The notes below the pieces were generated by a model that worked only from the letters and a program-made list of their open reading frames with translations, did not search any database and was not told where the DNA came from. From the NCBI RefSeq assembly GCF_000350225.1, contig NW_005179195.1:1-64000 (forward strand): a stretch of 64,000 bases of DNA. Reading direction: 5' to 3'. Positions within the stretch are counted from its first letter, which is position 1, and every line of letters starts with the position of its first letter. Of the stretch, positions 9,496 to 20,039 are shown piece by piece. The translations under genes were made by a program, and so were the position numbers. This stretch comes from Chondrus crispus (lineage: Eukaryota > Rhodophyta > Florideophyceae > Gigartinales > Gigartinaceae).

Positions 9496-11542
9496 GTTTG
9501 CTTATGTTTATTTTTCGTGAATACTGCGCAATGATGGCTTCTGCATTTAGAAGTCGAGGTCTGGTCAGAACAATGGACATTGAAGGAAAGTCTCGTGTTG
9601 AGCAATACGAGGAGCAAGCTGTCTCAGGACATCCTTCTTTGGGGCTTCGGAAAGTGGCGATATCACTACCCCACAACAGATCACTCTAAAGAAATGCTCA
9701 TTTGGCCGAAGTCCTGCTTTGGAGAACTGCTATGTTGTAGAACGCGATACAGTGCGCAGAGCGGATGAAACAGAGTACGAGTACAATTATTTACAGTAAG
9801 GAGACGGTATCGACCTCCCCGTGAGAGCATATTACGCAGATAGCATAATTTCAAGGTAAGGCCTGAGGATTAAGAATCATGGTGGATTTACGAGCGACAC
9901 TCATCGCCCTCATCAAGAATTATTTCAGCCAGAGGAAGAGAGTAGAACGCCTGTGGCGACAAGTAGTGGTTGTTGCACCTTGCGCACCAAGGAAGTGAGG
10001 CCAAAAAAAAACAACTATGCTAGAAAGCATACATCAGGTTAACTTCAGCAACGCTGTGTCCCCTCGATCCAGGTCGCTGGCTGCGAGTACTACTCACTGG
10101 CCAGTTAGTCACGTAAATACCTGTAGGTTTGTTCATGCACTTCAGGTGATCGCTGCGGTACACGCTTTCTTTCCGTGGCTATACCGGGAAATTCCATTCT
10201 TCTCCATCGCCTTTCTCTCGTAAAGATGCGGCTTCTTTCCGTGGAATTTCGCCGAGCCTTTTTTTATATCTTCTGTAGCCAGCAATTGTGTGATGGCATT
10301 TCCATGTCAAGTCAGTTGCCGATATTTTAATTCATGCCCTGATTTTTATTACACGACTTGGTTTCCAGGTCGTGCCAACCTCTCATGCCAATGCAAAGCG
10401 ATCAAAGTAGCTGGGTGTTTGCTCTCCACATCAATACAATGAAGATGAGCAATGGCCTCGTATGAGGCCACTTTGGCGTATCCCCGTTTTTTCCCTTCGC
10501 TAGAAGCGTTCAAGACGAAATTTTAACGAAGTTTCCAACTGTGGCTACTTAAAAGTGTTATGTTGTTTGATTATCCAGCGCCTTTCTCAAGTTTTTTTAT
10601 GAGGCAGGGCCAGATCTTCCGCTCGGAGGTAGGGCTATTTGGCTGTCTTGAGGTTCTTATTTGGTTATATTGAGGTTTCAGGCCAACATGCAGCGAAAAT
10701 GGTCAAGAAACGGCATACATAGATACATTTTTATCATGCTCCTGATATATCGCTTTTCATCTACGTATTAGGGAAAAGGTTGGTGTCTCTCAGTCAGTCT
10801 CGCCACTGCCTCAGGGTACTGTAGAGGCAACTGTTGCCGTCCGCTCTGAGGAAGAAAATTGTGAAATGTAGATTCCGTACTGCCTGTTTGATATCGATAG
10901 GATGGGCTGTATAAGCAAAGCACTGCACCACAGATCTCGGACAGGTAAATGCTCCAAAACATATCGCTGTTCGTTTACAGTTATCTTTATTGCAGCAGCC
11001 ATTTAACTCTCCAATTATTTCGACGACCATTTGCGTATGCATATCGGTTGTGTAGTACAAGCACATCATGCACTTTTGAATTGGTGACGAAGGATGCAAC
11101 TTCGCACGTGTAAATCTTACACCGACACCGAGAAGCACTACTGTAGACTAGTCTGGGACAGGTCCCTGTGTATCATTAAGATACTTTTGCCGAACCGGAA
11201 CCGTAGTAGACCTGCACCTGGTGGCCGACCGAACACGGAGCCCTCACAGAGCGATGGGCTTCTCTTTCATAGATTGGCATGATCGCTCTTTCAAAATTCA
11301 CTCAGCTAAGTTTAGGGCAGACGTTATTGGAGCCTCTCTGCATCTGATGGACCAGAAACAAAATTCCTCAAGTGGAAATATCTCCTATGTCAAAGGAGGT
11401 CCAACACAAACCAACTTTTTTGCGAAGGAATGAGGACAATTTGCTTCAAGATAATGCACGGATTTCGCAACTTGGACAGTCGCTTTCCATCTAGAAGACG
11501 ATTGAGTTGATACCGCGCACCGAGTATGAACATATTATTGCA
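9496..11542. other. Gene-poor intergenic region
   Basis: About 2 kb of AT-richer sequence between the palindrome and the 3' end of the GIY-YIG-like gene. Only short, unconvincing ORFs occur. I see no RNA gene or repeat with clear ends. Confidence 0.5.
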
Positions 11543-13255
11543 CTAGTAGCTGCCATCCAGAGAGTAACGCTCGTCCTCGGAATAGTGCTCATTGTCGGAA
11601 AACAGCTCGTAGTCACCTTCATGTTTGCCTTGTGGTGATTCTTTGGGGTGGCTCGCATTGGTTACCTGGTCATCGATATCATCCAGGTTGGACCCTGCGC
11701 CGTTATTTTGATCTCTGCTCCCCCCGGCAGTTACGTAACTAAAGCCATTCTCCTGAGAGTAGGAGTGCTTATTCTCACTGGCGCTGTTGGGGTTATCTTT
11801 GCCATTCTGGATCTTTTCAGACTTTTCCTCTTGCTCGCGAATCCCGGTTCGTGCCTCGTACAAGCGTCGCACCGTGTGCCGCCCGTCGTTGTGGAATTGA
11901 TCCACTAGATACAACTCATCCTCCTCCTTAATCGACGTGATGTCGCCGTCCGGGGCAGAATTGTTGAAAGGGAAGTCATTGTTGCCCATAGACTCCCCAA
12001 TTTCCACACAGGCGCTATCACCCGGCACATCATAACCAGCACAATACCGCTCGCCATAACCGGAGTGTTCAAAAAAACCGTCCTCTGAAGATGCACTCGG
12101 AGGAGATTTGACCTTCTCCTGGTGAAAGTTCTCGTCATCAGACGAGTAGATTACGTCTTCCGACAAATTGCCCTGATCTGCAAACTCTCCAAAGTGTGAA
12201 AAATGGTCGTCCTCAAGAAAGTCGGGCTCGCCACACTCGCCATCCTGGGTACCTCCACCGGTGCTTATTGTATCACTGCTGTCATTGGCATCCATCCAGT
12301 CACTGGGCGGGCTATGCTTGGACGAGCTAGGGTAGCCATAGTCATAACTGGATAGGTCGTGTCGTTGGATTCTAGACAAGGACGAGCTACCGTTGCGGTC
12401 CATACGGTGGAACTCGAGCGAAGTGGTAGGTCCGTGTTCTCTCGATGAGCTCGCTCGATTGGAGCGATACAAGTTGTCATGTGATGGGGCTGGACTCCGT
12501 TTTTCTCTTTCATGGCCGTTGCGAAGCGTTTCGTGTTGCGCATACGGAGATTCTTGTTGATTGCAAGCGATCTTGTGATTAGCATAAGCGTCTTCACTTC
12601 TTTGGTAAGAGGCGACTCTCCTACAACGAAATGGACTTTTCGGATGACATGTACGCGACTGGCCACAGCAAGCGTAGCGACTGAGGCCGGGCGCAATGTT
12701 TGTATCCAACAGCTGGCGTCCTTGGCGATCAAAAGCGTCCCACTTTCCCTTGGGATCAATCCCCCCTTTCGTTTGTTCCCCTCCACTGGCATCTTGTAAG
12801 CTCAAGATCGCTGCTTGATCCGTCAAAAGGTTGATATCATCATCAGCGTCCCCGGTGCCCTCTTCTACCACTTCTGGGTCCTTCTCCCTCCGAAACAAGA
12901 GCGCTACCCTCTTCGCAGCAGCATCCTCTCCAACTCCAAGGGCCTTTCTGACCAAAGCGACGACGTCCTGGGCGTCACCTGGGCGATAACATCCCCCCTT
13001 CTTGACTTCCGATCCCCTTACGCGATTTATTCCGTGCTTGTAGATGAGCTGCACGGTGACCAACCTCTCCAAGCTCTTCTCCTGGTCCTCGTCGACTGGA
13101 CTGACATGTCTGACGCAAAGCGGGGGATACCTGCGCGTCCACTCGCCCGCGCATCCCGCAGCGTGAAGGGCGTAACGGAGATTAACGTCGGTAGTGACGC
13201 CGACGTACTTGCGGCCGGCGTGAAGGTCTAAGATGTAGAGGTTGCGCTTCGGCAT
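11543..13255 (-). CDS. GIY-YIG-like domain protein with acidic tail
   Basis: 570 residues if translation starts at MPKRNLYIL (ATG at 13253-13255). The frame is open for 71 codons upstream, but the domain begins right after this Met, which decides the start. Residues 6-81 follow the GIY-YIG nuclease pattern: LYIL (6-9), YVG (17-19), Arg27 and His31, WTRRYPP (39-45), Glu in the EKSLERL helix (59-63), and YKHGINRVRG (72-81). A short Cys/His-rich piece (YACCGQSRTC) lies in the middle and could be a weak zinc knuckle. The remainder is low complexity, rich in Ser, Asp, Glu and His. GIY-YIG domains cut DNA in repair proteins, homing enzymes and Penelope-like elements. Nothing here suggests a mobile element, so this may be a host gene. 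Function is inferred. Confidence 0.6.
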   Translation of the reverse strand: MPKRNLYILDLHAGRKYVGVTTDVNLRYALHAAGCAGEWTRRYPPLCVRHVSPVDEDQEKSLERLVTVQLIYKHGINRVRGSEVKKGGCYRPGDAQDVVALVRKALGVGEDAAAKRVALLFRREKDPEVVEEGTGDADDDINLLTDQAAILSLQDASGGEQTKGGIDPKGKWDAFDRQGRQLLDTNIAPGLSRYACCGQSRTCHPKSPFRCRRVASYQRSEDAYANHKIACNQQESPYAQHETLRNGHEREKRSPAPSHDNLYRSNRASSSREHGPTTSLEFHRMDRNGSSSLSRIQRHDLSSYDYGYPSSSKHSPPSDWMDANDSSDTISTGGGTQDGECGEPDFLEDDHFSHFGEFADQGNLSEDVIYSSDDENFHQEKVKSPPSASSEDGFFEHSGYGERYCAGYDVPGDSACVEIGESMGNNDFPFNNSAPDGDITSIKEEDELYLVDQFHNDGRHTVRRLYEARTGIREQEEKSEKIQNGKDNPNSASENKHSYSQENGFSYVTAGGSRDQNNGAGSNLDDIDDQVTNASHPKESPQGKHEGDYELFSDNEHYSEDERYSLDGSY

Positions 13256-13580
13256 CGTCGAGGGGGGAGGGGGGAGGGCGGTGATGGCGTGGATGCAGAT
13301 GCTCTGTGGAGGCGGGTGGTTATGATCTGGGCGGAAGGTCATGAGAGGGTATTTACAGTTAGCACTGCTGGCGGAGGGGGATTGGTCAGGGGGGTTGCGC
13401 AGGAGGGGGCGAAAAGGAATCTCACAGATTTTGCGACGAACGTACAAGCAACAATGTGCCAAGATCATTTATCTGAGTGTTTATTTGGAGAGCGATCCGG
13501 TTCATCCGCTTTCATGCCGTTCTAAGAGGTGCGCACATCTTCACTCTCGTCGGAGTCTTCAATCAATATTTAATACTTAA
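13256..13580. other. Upstream region of the GIY-YIG-like gene
   Basis: Contains a G-rich stretch (GGGGGGAGGGGGGAGGG, a pyrimidine tract on the coding strand) just before the start codon, then AT-rich sequence. The pyrimidine tract resembles the one before calmodulin and may be a feature of promoters or 5' UTRs in this genome. Confidence 0.4.
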
Positions 13581-13686
13581 TATTTAACCGCATCTCTTGC
13601 TAACAACACATCCAAAGACAGCAGCATCTTCGTCAATATTTAACCGCACCTCTTGCTAACGACACATCTAAAGACAGCAGCACCTT
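13581..13686. repeat. Tandem duplication, two units of about 56 bp
   Basis: Unit 1 starts TATTTAACCGCATCTCTTGC and unit 2 starts TATTTAACCGCACCTCTTGC. Each runs on through a matching ACACATCYAAAGACAGCAGC segment. There are about five differences between the units. Confidence 0.85.
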
Positions 13687-13922
13687 GAACGATAATAAAA
13701 AGGGGAAAGGGAAAATGTAAGGAGACTCCTCGGCTTGCACTTGTCATGATATTTTCAAAAACGGCACAGGCTTTGAAGATACCTGTAGTGTAGGATTTTC
13801 TGTACTGCTTCCTCTGTATGCTTTATTCAATGACTATTGTTGCCAATGCTATCTCATATCGACGGATATCTTCATAGCATCCTCGTGTATGCGCCGATAC
13901 CTGCACTTTTTATTACTGTACC

Positions 13923-14004
13923 CTAAGGGTGCAGTACCATGGGTACAGTACCAAGGGTACTGTACCCTTCTGTTACACACAACACACTAGATCGTCCGGC
14001 TGAG
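13923..14004 (+). repeat. 82-bp direct repeat, left copy
   Basis: Starts CTAAGGGTGCAGTACCATGG and ends AGATCGTCCGGCTGAG. It recurs in the same orientation at 17638-17719 with a few mismatches. The pair brackets the first Harbinger-like element. The first half is dense in overlapping palindromes (GTACCATGGGTAC, GGTACAGTACC, GGGTACTGTACCC). Confidence 0.85.
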
Positions 14005-14033
14005 GTGAGTATCTCTAAAAAATTTACCATTTT

Positions 14034-14081
14034 GAGTAAATCTATCTCCAAGCAGCCGACCGGATGGAGACAGATTTACTC
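14034..14081. repeat. Inverted repeat with 16-bp arms
   Basis: GAGTAAATCTATCTCC at 14034-14049 pairs with GGAGACAGATTTACTC at 14066-14081 (15 of 16), so the stretch can form a hairpin. It lies just inside the left direct repeat and could be a decayed element end. Between it and 14900 I see no gene. Confidence 0.6.
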
Positions 14082-14899
14082 ATTTGCGCAAATAGAGATG
14101 CGAGTAGAATTGCGCCACTTGGAAAAATTACCAAAAACCCACGCCAATTCTATTGACTTGGCGCGAGCAATGTTCTCTGTGCACAGGGAACACCCCCAAC
14201 ACTCCCATCCCAAGCTGAATTTACCCGCTACTGCCACCCTCCTGCATTCTTCCTGACGCCTTCCCTTCTTCCTTTCCTCCTCCTCTCCTCCCCGCCCTTC
14301 CTCCAGGGCATGATGGTGTCATGTGGGGCTTGAGGGGATGGGAACCGGAGACGTCCCCCACAGTATATCCGTACAGCACCACCACTACCACCCCTCGTAC
14401 TGGATGACCGTCACGGCTGCCGAAAGATCCAATCACTGCACAACACGTTTGAATTTGCCCTCTAACCTGTAGTGTTGCGCCTAGAATCGTTATCTCCAAA
14501 CGCTAAAATTCTCATATTACAGAGTTTACGCAAATGGTAAAATCTGAAGGAATTCACAAAGAAAACTGTAAACAAATTACAGAATTCTGTTTGTGAAATA
14601 ATTTACTGAAATGCACATGAATCGACTTACGCAAAGGCGAAATAGGGTATTATTACTGTACACCTTCGTACTGCAGTCGTCACCCTCGTACTGTGCCGAG
14701 CAGTACCATGAGCACGCAGAAAGACTTCGCTCCGGGAGCACTTCGGCGATCTGCCCTACAACAGAGAGTGGTACTAGGTGCTCTATCCATTCGGCGATTC
14801 CGACGCTCGCCGTCCCTCTTTACCTCCAACGTTTCTTTATCCCTCCTTGCCCGTCGTTATGTCCATGGAAGAGACAATTGGCATGGCCAATTGGAGCGC

Positions 14900-15876
14900 A
14901 AAAATAGGATTTCCAACACCGACGTCGGCTTCAACTTCAACGTGCTTACCGATCTGGACTGCCTGCTCTACTTCAGGTTTAAAAAGCAGGATCTAGTACG
15001 TGTTGTGGCTGTAATGGGCGCTACAAGTGTGACGCACTTCTTGCTACATGCATCGTGCTTCGCCGCCTCGCTACACCGACGCGATGGATGTATCTGGAGC
15101 TATTCTTCGGCAAACACGGTTCGCAGCTCTCTGAAATTTTTTGGGAGGCGCTCGAGAACCTTCGTCAGAGCCATGGTGGCCTTCTCGAAGACCCAATAGA
15201 TTCAGCGTTCATACAGGCAAGGCTTGAGCGTTACAGTGCTGTGGTTCACGCCAGGAGTGGAGGTCTGGAGAACTGCGTCGGGTTTATCGATGGAACTGTG
15301 CTAGGTATTGCGAGGCCGTCTGGGGCAATGCAACAACGCGTAGTTTATAATGTCCATAAACGGAAGCATGCCCTCAAGTAGCAGGCATTCAATACTCCAG
15401 ACGGGCTAATCCAGCATCTCCATGGACGTATGGAAGGACGGCGCCATGATTGGACACTCTATGTAAGAAGCGGGCTTGAAATGGACCTTCCCCTGCTATT
15501 CGATGTTGATGGAAAGAAATACTGTATTTACGGTGACTCTGGCTACGCGCGACGCTGGTTCCTAGAGGTGCCGTTCCAGGGAAGTAATATCACGCCAGCA
15601 CAAAGAGCGTTTAATAAGTCGATGTCTACAGTACGCATCACTGTCGAGTTGGTGTTTAAAGAGGTTAAGATGCACTTTGTTACGGTAGATTTTAAGCGTA
15701 AGTTAAAGCTTTTGGAGGCACCGATCAGCCTCTTGTACTCATCGGCTGTGCTACTGTCCAACTACCGCAACTGCATCTACCCTAATCAAATTTCCAAGTA
15801 CTTCCGCTGCGCTCCGCCCTCACTTGAGGAGTATGTTCATCACAGAGCGTTGGAATCTGCTCTGTGTCCGAATTAA
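14900..15876 (+). pseudogene. PIF/Harbinger transposase, broken (element 1)
   Basis: DDE transposase of the HARBI1/DDE_Tnp_4 group. The N-terminal part (YFRFKKQDLVRV, then LRRLATPTRWMYLELFFGK) matches the helical lead of Harbinger transposases, with frame shifts before 15055. The catalytic core has Asp in GFIDGT (about 15290), Asp in YGDSGY (about 15535) and Glu in TVELVFKEVK (about 15650). An in-frame TAG at 15379-15381, at ALK*QAFNTPDG where family members have a Tyr-Gln, interrupts it. The frame is otherwise open to 15876. The start is not resolved. The gene converges on a Myb-like partner on the other strand with only 3 bases between the stop codons. Confidence 0.8.
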
Positions 15877-15879
15877 ACC

Positions 15880-17379
15880 TTACTTGTGCTTTGCAAACAT
15901 CTCTAGCATGGCCTTAAAATTTTCCAACTCAAGTTCCTGCCTAGAGTCGCGCTCTCGCGCCCTCTCCTCCCTGTCCTTCTCTTCCTTCATGATTTCCACA
16001 GCACGTTCCTTCTCACGCTCTTCCCTATCCTTCTCATCCCTCTGCACCTCGAAAGCCAGCTTCTCCTTCTCCAGTTCCACTCGCGCCAGCTCGGTCTCCT
16101 TCAGATGTTGCCCAAACAGATCCATCTCGCTCACCTGAATTCGTCCTAAACTAACGCGGCGCTTCTTTCGTACGCCCCCTGTAGCACAATTCCGTACCAC
16201 AACCCCCCGGCGAGATGATAACCGCGCGGGAGGGCGGGTGCTACTGTAGCGAGCAGGCGTACACGAGCCCGCCGCCGTGCACAGTAGTACCCCAAGGGTC
16301 CGACGTGGGACAGCCGGTAACAGCGGGCGTGGCCACGGGTAACACGTGGCACAACCGTTAGCAGGGATCGTGGCCACGGGCACACGTGTAAAATCCGTAC
16401 GGTGGCTAACTAGTAATTAGTAGTTAATGGCGCAAATTAGCCAATTTAGCACAGTAGCTGGTATACAGTAAGTAACAGCTACTGTAGCGGGACAGGTGTT
16501 CTGGCGTCCCACTTAGGGGTTAAGACCGGGGGCACCTGCCCCGTTCCAGTAAACGGGAGGCAGACTCGCCTCCCTTCCCTTTACGGCTAATTGCTATCCC
16601 GTTCCGGTTTCCCTTTTAGTCTCAGGCTTCTAACCCGTGACCGGCCGTCCGGATCTAACACCACCGACCGGCTGCGCGTCACCGGCCGCGTGAGCCTTCC
16701 CTCTTTTCGAGTCCTTCCGTACAGTTTGCGTTCGCGCGTGGGTTACCCAGTGGCGCGCGCTCCCTTACCTCTAACCCCCCTCGTTTCCGAGTGGTCGGGA
16801 CGAAGGTAGTTATACCACACCCCCTTCTTGTCTCCCATCTCCAAATTCCCCGTCCGCCTCTTCAACACTCGATACGCGCCGTGTTGCGCGCTCCGTTAGG
16901 TCATTCCCGATGCGCTCCTTGTCCATATCGCGCTGACGATCTGCATTGCGCACAGCCGCCTTCTCCGCAACGTAGTCGTCTTTTGCTTCACGCATGGTCA
17001 TCAATAGGTCCGCCGGCTCCCCCATCTCTTCCCCGCCAACCCCTGATAAACGCGCATTTGCAGTGTCGTTTGAATCGTACTGCTCCTGTAACCGTTTATA
17101 ACGGTCTTGCACGGTCTTCCAGGTCACCGTCTCCTGGAAAAGGGGGTTGTCACTAACGCAAGTGGCCGCCATCTCAAATTGCTTACGAGTTTCACCATAG
17201 CTTGGAGTGTGCGCGTGGACCGCTGCTACCTCTCTGGCGATTACAAGGTCTTGTGCGGCGGTGAAGCGGGAGTGGCGGCCAATTCTAGCAGCTGCGGCAT
17301 TGGGGAGATCTGGTACTACCTCTGGCATTTTTGTGGTGTGGTTCGGACGGTGTTCCTCGAGCTGATGATCATTCCTCAC
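15880..17379 (-). pseudogene. Myb/trihelix-like Harbinger partner, split by an insertion
   Basis: Companion DNA-binding protein of element 1. The N-terminal half (16813-17379) has a Myb/SANT-like region (RFTAAQDLVIAREVAAVHAH ... WKTVQDRYKRL) followed by SGVGGEEMGE. The C-terminal half (15880-16201) is a Glu/Arg-rich coiled coil ending KAMLEMFAKHK. A 611-bp insertion at 16202-16812 with a 7-bp duplication separates the halves, and reading across without it keeps the frame. A relative with the same layout is split at 56534-63244. Such Myb-like proteins bind the ends of Harbinger elements and help import the transposase, so a similar role is inferred. Confidence 0.75.
16202..16812. mobile_element. 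611-bp insertion with 7-bp target duplication
   Basis: TACCACA at 16195-16201 is repeated at 16813-16819, directly flanking this segment, which interrupts the Myb-like ORF. The insert is GC-rich, lacks a convincing ORF, and contains short inverted repeats such as GGGAGGC/GCCTCCC near 16555-16580. I see no matching inverted ends and no TG...CA ends, so the class is unknown. It could be a solo or non-autonomous element. Confidence 0.7.
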
Positions 17380-17637
17380 TTCACCTCACTTCAGTTCTGC
17401 TCCAAAATTTCCCGCGTACCGTGTACTTGTATTACACTTGTATTCCTCCCAAGTTCTTCATGTGTTTTCACTAACTACTCACCATTCGTTAAATGTTGTC
17501 ACATTTCATTTCAGAATTTCTGCAACTAACACTGTAGTGTAATTCCAGTTGCAGAATTTTACCGTAAAAGTTGCGGAATTCTGTTTGCGTACACTCCCTA
17601 TTTAACCTCGAAATGTAACTAAACCAGTAGGGGTGCT

Positions 17638-17719
17638 CTAAGGGTGCAGTACCATGGGTACAGTACCAAGGGTAGTGTAACCATCGGTTACACACAACAC
17701 ACTAGATCGTCCGGCTGAG
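17638..17719 (+). repeat. 82-bp direct repeat, right copy
   Basis: Same orientation as 13923-14004. It lies 258 bp beyond the start of the Myb-like ORF. Together the two copies bracket 3.6 kb holding element 1. Confidence 0.85.
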
Positions 17720-18134
17720 TGCGATTTTATAACAGTCACACCTGCACTTCGGCACAGATTTCACACAACGGTACAGTACAGGACGCCCATTAGGGTGACC
17801 CCACCGCGCCTTGCCCAAAATCGCAAAAGCAGACAGTTGTCCTCCGGTAATTAGATCTACTATCTTTTAATCAAGCCGCGTTTTGGGGGAGGTGATGATT
17901 CAGAGATGAACCCCACCGCGCTTGTAACACGATACATCTATCATATTCAGGGTCACCCAATTAGGCTACAAGGATGTCGTAGAAATACATTTGGCGCAAA
18001 GAAGCAAGCTACTGCACGCGTCTGTTCCACAATTGGCGGCAACTTTTGCTCGTCACTTCCCCGCTCTCCGTATATGTAGGCTCCTGTTTGGGAATTATCA
18101 ACTCGGCAATTACACCACGCTTTCAATTCCTATT

Positions 18135-19597
18135 ATGGACTCTGGAAGCGATTCCGATGATGCCATCGCGGCATATTTCATGCTTTCTCTATCTGCTGCT
18201 GCTGTCGCTGGCGCTCTGGTCGCTCGGCAGCACAGAGAGCGTCTGCGATCCGGAGGGAAGTTCGGAGGATCAAGAATGGGAAAGGCTATGAACAGAGATC
18301 ACCGCCCTCGCTTTGAAAGGCAAACAAATGAAGACTGGTTTTTATCTCGGGATAGTGCAGGAAGCTTGTCTCTCTTCGCGACAGAAGAGTTTCGTGGCAC
18401 GCATCACGTTTCCATGGACATATACGAGCGCATTCGCGCGGTGCTGCCAGAGGTTGATCCGTGGTTTCCACAGAAGGCTGACGCGGTGGGAAAGCAGGGA
18501 ACGTCTACGGATTAGAAGCTCATCAGAGCCCTGCGCATGCTAGCAAGCGGCAACAGCAAGAAAAGAAAAATACCGCTTATGAGGTTGGCGGAATCAACTC
18601 TTCTGGAAAACTTAAAACTGTTTTCTGCCGCGATTGTGAAGGGTTTGGAAAAGAGTATCTGCGCCTTCCAACTACGGATGAAATTATAAAAATAGAAGCA
18701 GAGTATGCTGCGATGGGGTTTCCAGGCGCTATAGGTTGCGTCGATTGTGCAAGCTGGACTTGGGACGCATGTCCTGTTGCTTGGCTGGGACGACACAAGG
18801 GCAAGGAACGCAAAACCCTCAATCGTATAGAGGTGGTGTGCGACGATTATCTTCGTATTTGGCACGTGAATTTTGGAGCACTCGGGGCGAAGAGCGACAT
18901 TCAGATAATGAACGCCTCCCCATTTTTTAACAATTTAAGATCCGGAAAGTGGCCGCCGACACGCCCTGAAACAGACGTTGGCGGATTTAAATTGAAATGG
19001 TACTACTTCTTCGCTGATAGTATTTGTCCTAGGTTCCGATTTTTCGTGTCCACGATTCCACGGCCATGATCAAAGAAAGAGAAGATGTTCGCCAAGCAGC
19101 AAGAGGGAGCTCGCAAAGCTGTCGAAAGGGTTTTTGGAGTTTCATTCAAGCGGTGGAAAATACTGTACCGACCAAGTCGGCTGTGGCGAAAAAGTGATAT
19201 GAACAATATAGTCTTAGCATGTGTCGCGATCCATAATATGGTAGTGGAGGAACGCCGAGAGAAATACAAGGGTACGGAAAAGGCCCGCCTGCCCGAGGAC
19301 GAGACTCGCCTGCCTACGGAAGTCCACCTGAATTGGAGGCCGACAGACCGCGCCGAGGCACAGGCTTACTGGCGCGAGTTTGTAGATGGCTGTGAAGACG
19401 TAGACCAACACTTGCAGCTGAAGAAGGCATTGGCGAATCACATCTGGAAGGCGAGATGGGAAGTCTGCCATGAGAGCGATGGGGGCGATTTTACACGCGA
19501 AGAAGACTATTTCGGACGCAACGACTCTACTGCAGGCGATGATGAGAATGGTAGTGATGGTGAGATTTTCTCGCTATCACCATCACGACCATTTTAA
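18135..19597 (+). pseudogene. Harbinger (HARBI1-like) transposase, broken (element 2)
   Basis: Starts MDSGSDSDDAIAAYFM. The core has GAIGCVDCASW (first Asp), KWYYFFADSI (second Asp), and ARKAVERVFGVSFKRW (Glu), as in the plant-transposon/HARBI1 family (PF04827-like). Damage: an in-frame TAG at 18513-18515, a frameshift near 18640, and a TGA at 19067-19069 where a Trp codon is expected. The C-terminus is acidic and Ser-rich. It cannot give a full protein without suppression. It converges on the Myb-like ORF at 21497-22680. Confidence 0.8.
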
Positions 19598-20039
19598 TCA
19601 TCTTGTGTTCCACTCGTGCATGCCCCTTTCTCATTCGTAGTTTTACTGAAAATTCCAGGTCTCTATTCCCTACTCCGGTGATATGGCTGATGAGATAGCA
19701 GTTCACACTAGAAAAGAGTTAATCAATTTGCAGTACAACGGCACAAAACGACCGCGGTACCCCCTCACCGCAAACCCCGCTTTGCAGCCCGACTCACCCT
19801 CCCTCCAACGCACAACACAAATGCTGTCTCCACCTCCACACTCCACCGCTTACATTCCCCGACAGCTGCCACACCATCTACCCCTACCGCATCGCAAAAC
19901 CGCTTCCCCGAAAAAAGCTCCCAACAGACATATTTAGAAAGCGCGGTCGGTCCAACCGCCCGCCTCCCAACCAAGAAGAGCCCAACCAGCCGTCTTCCTC
20001 GAACCCCACCCCCTCCACGGCCGTCCCTCCCAACCCTCC

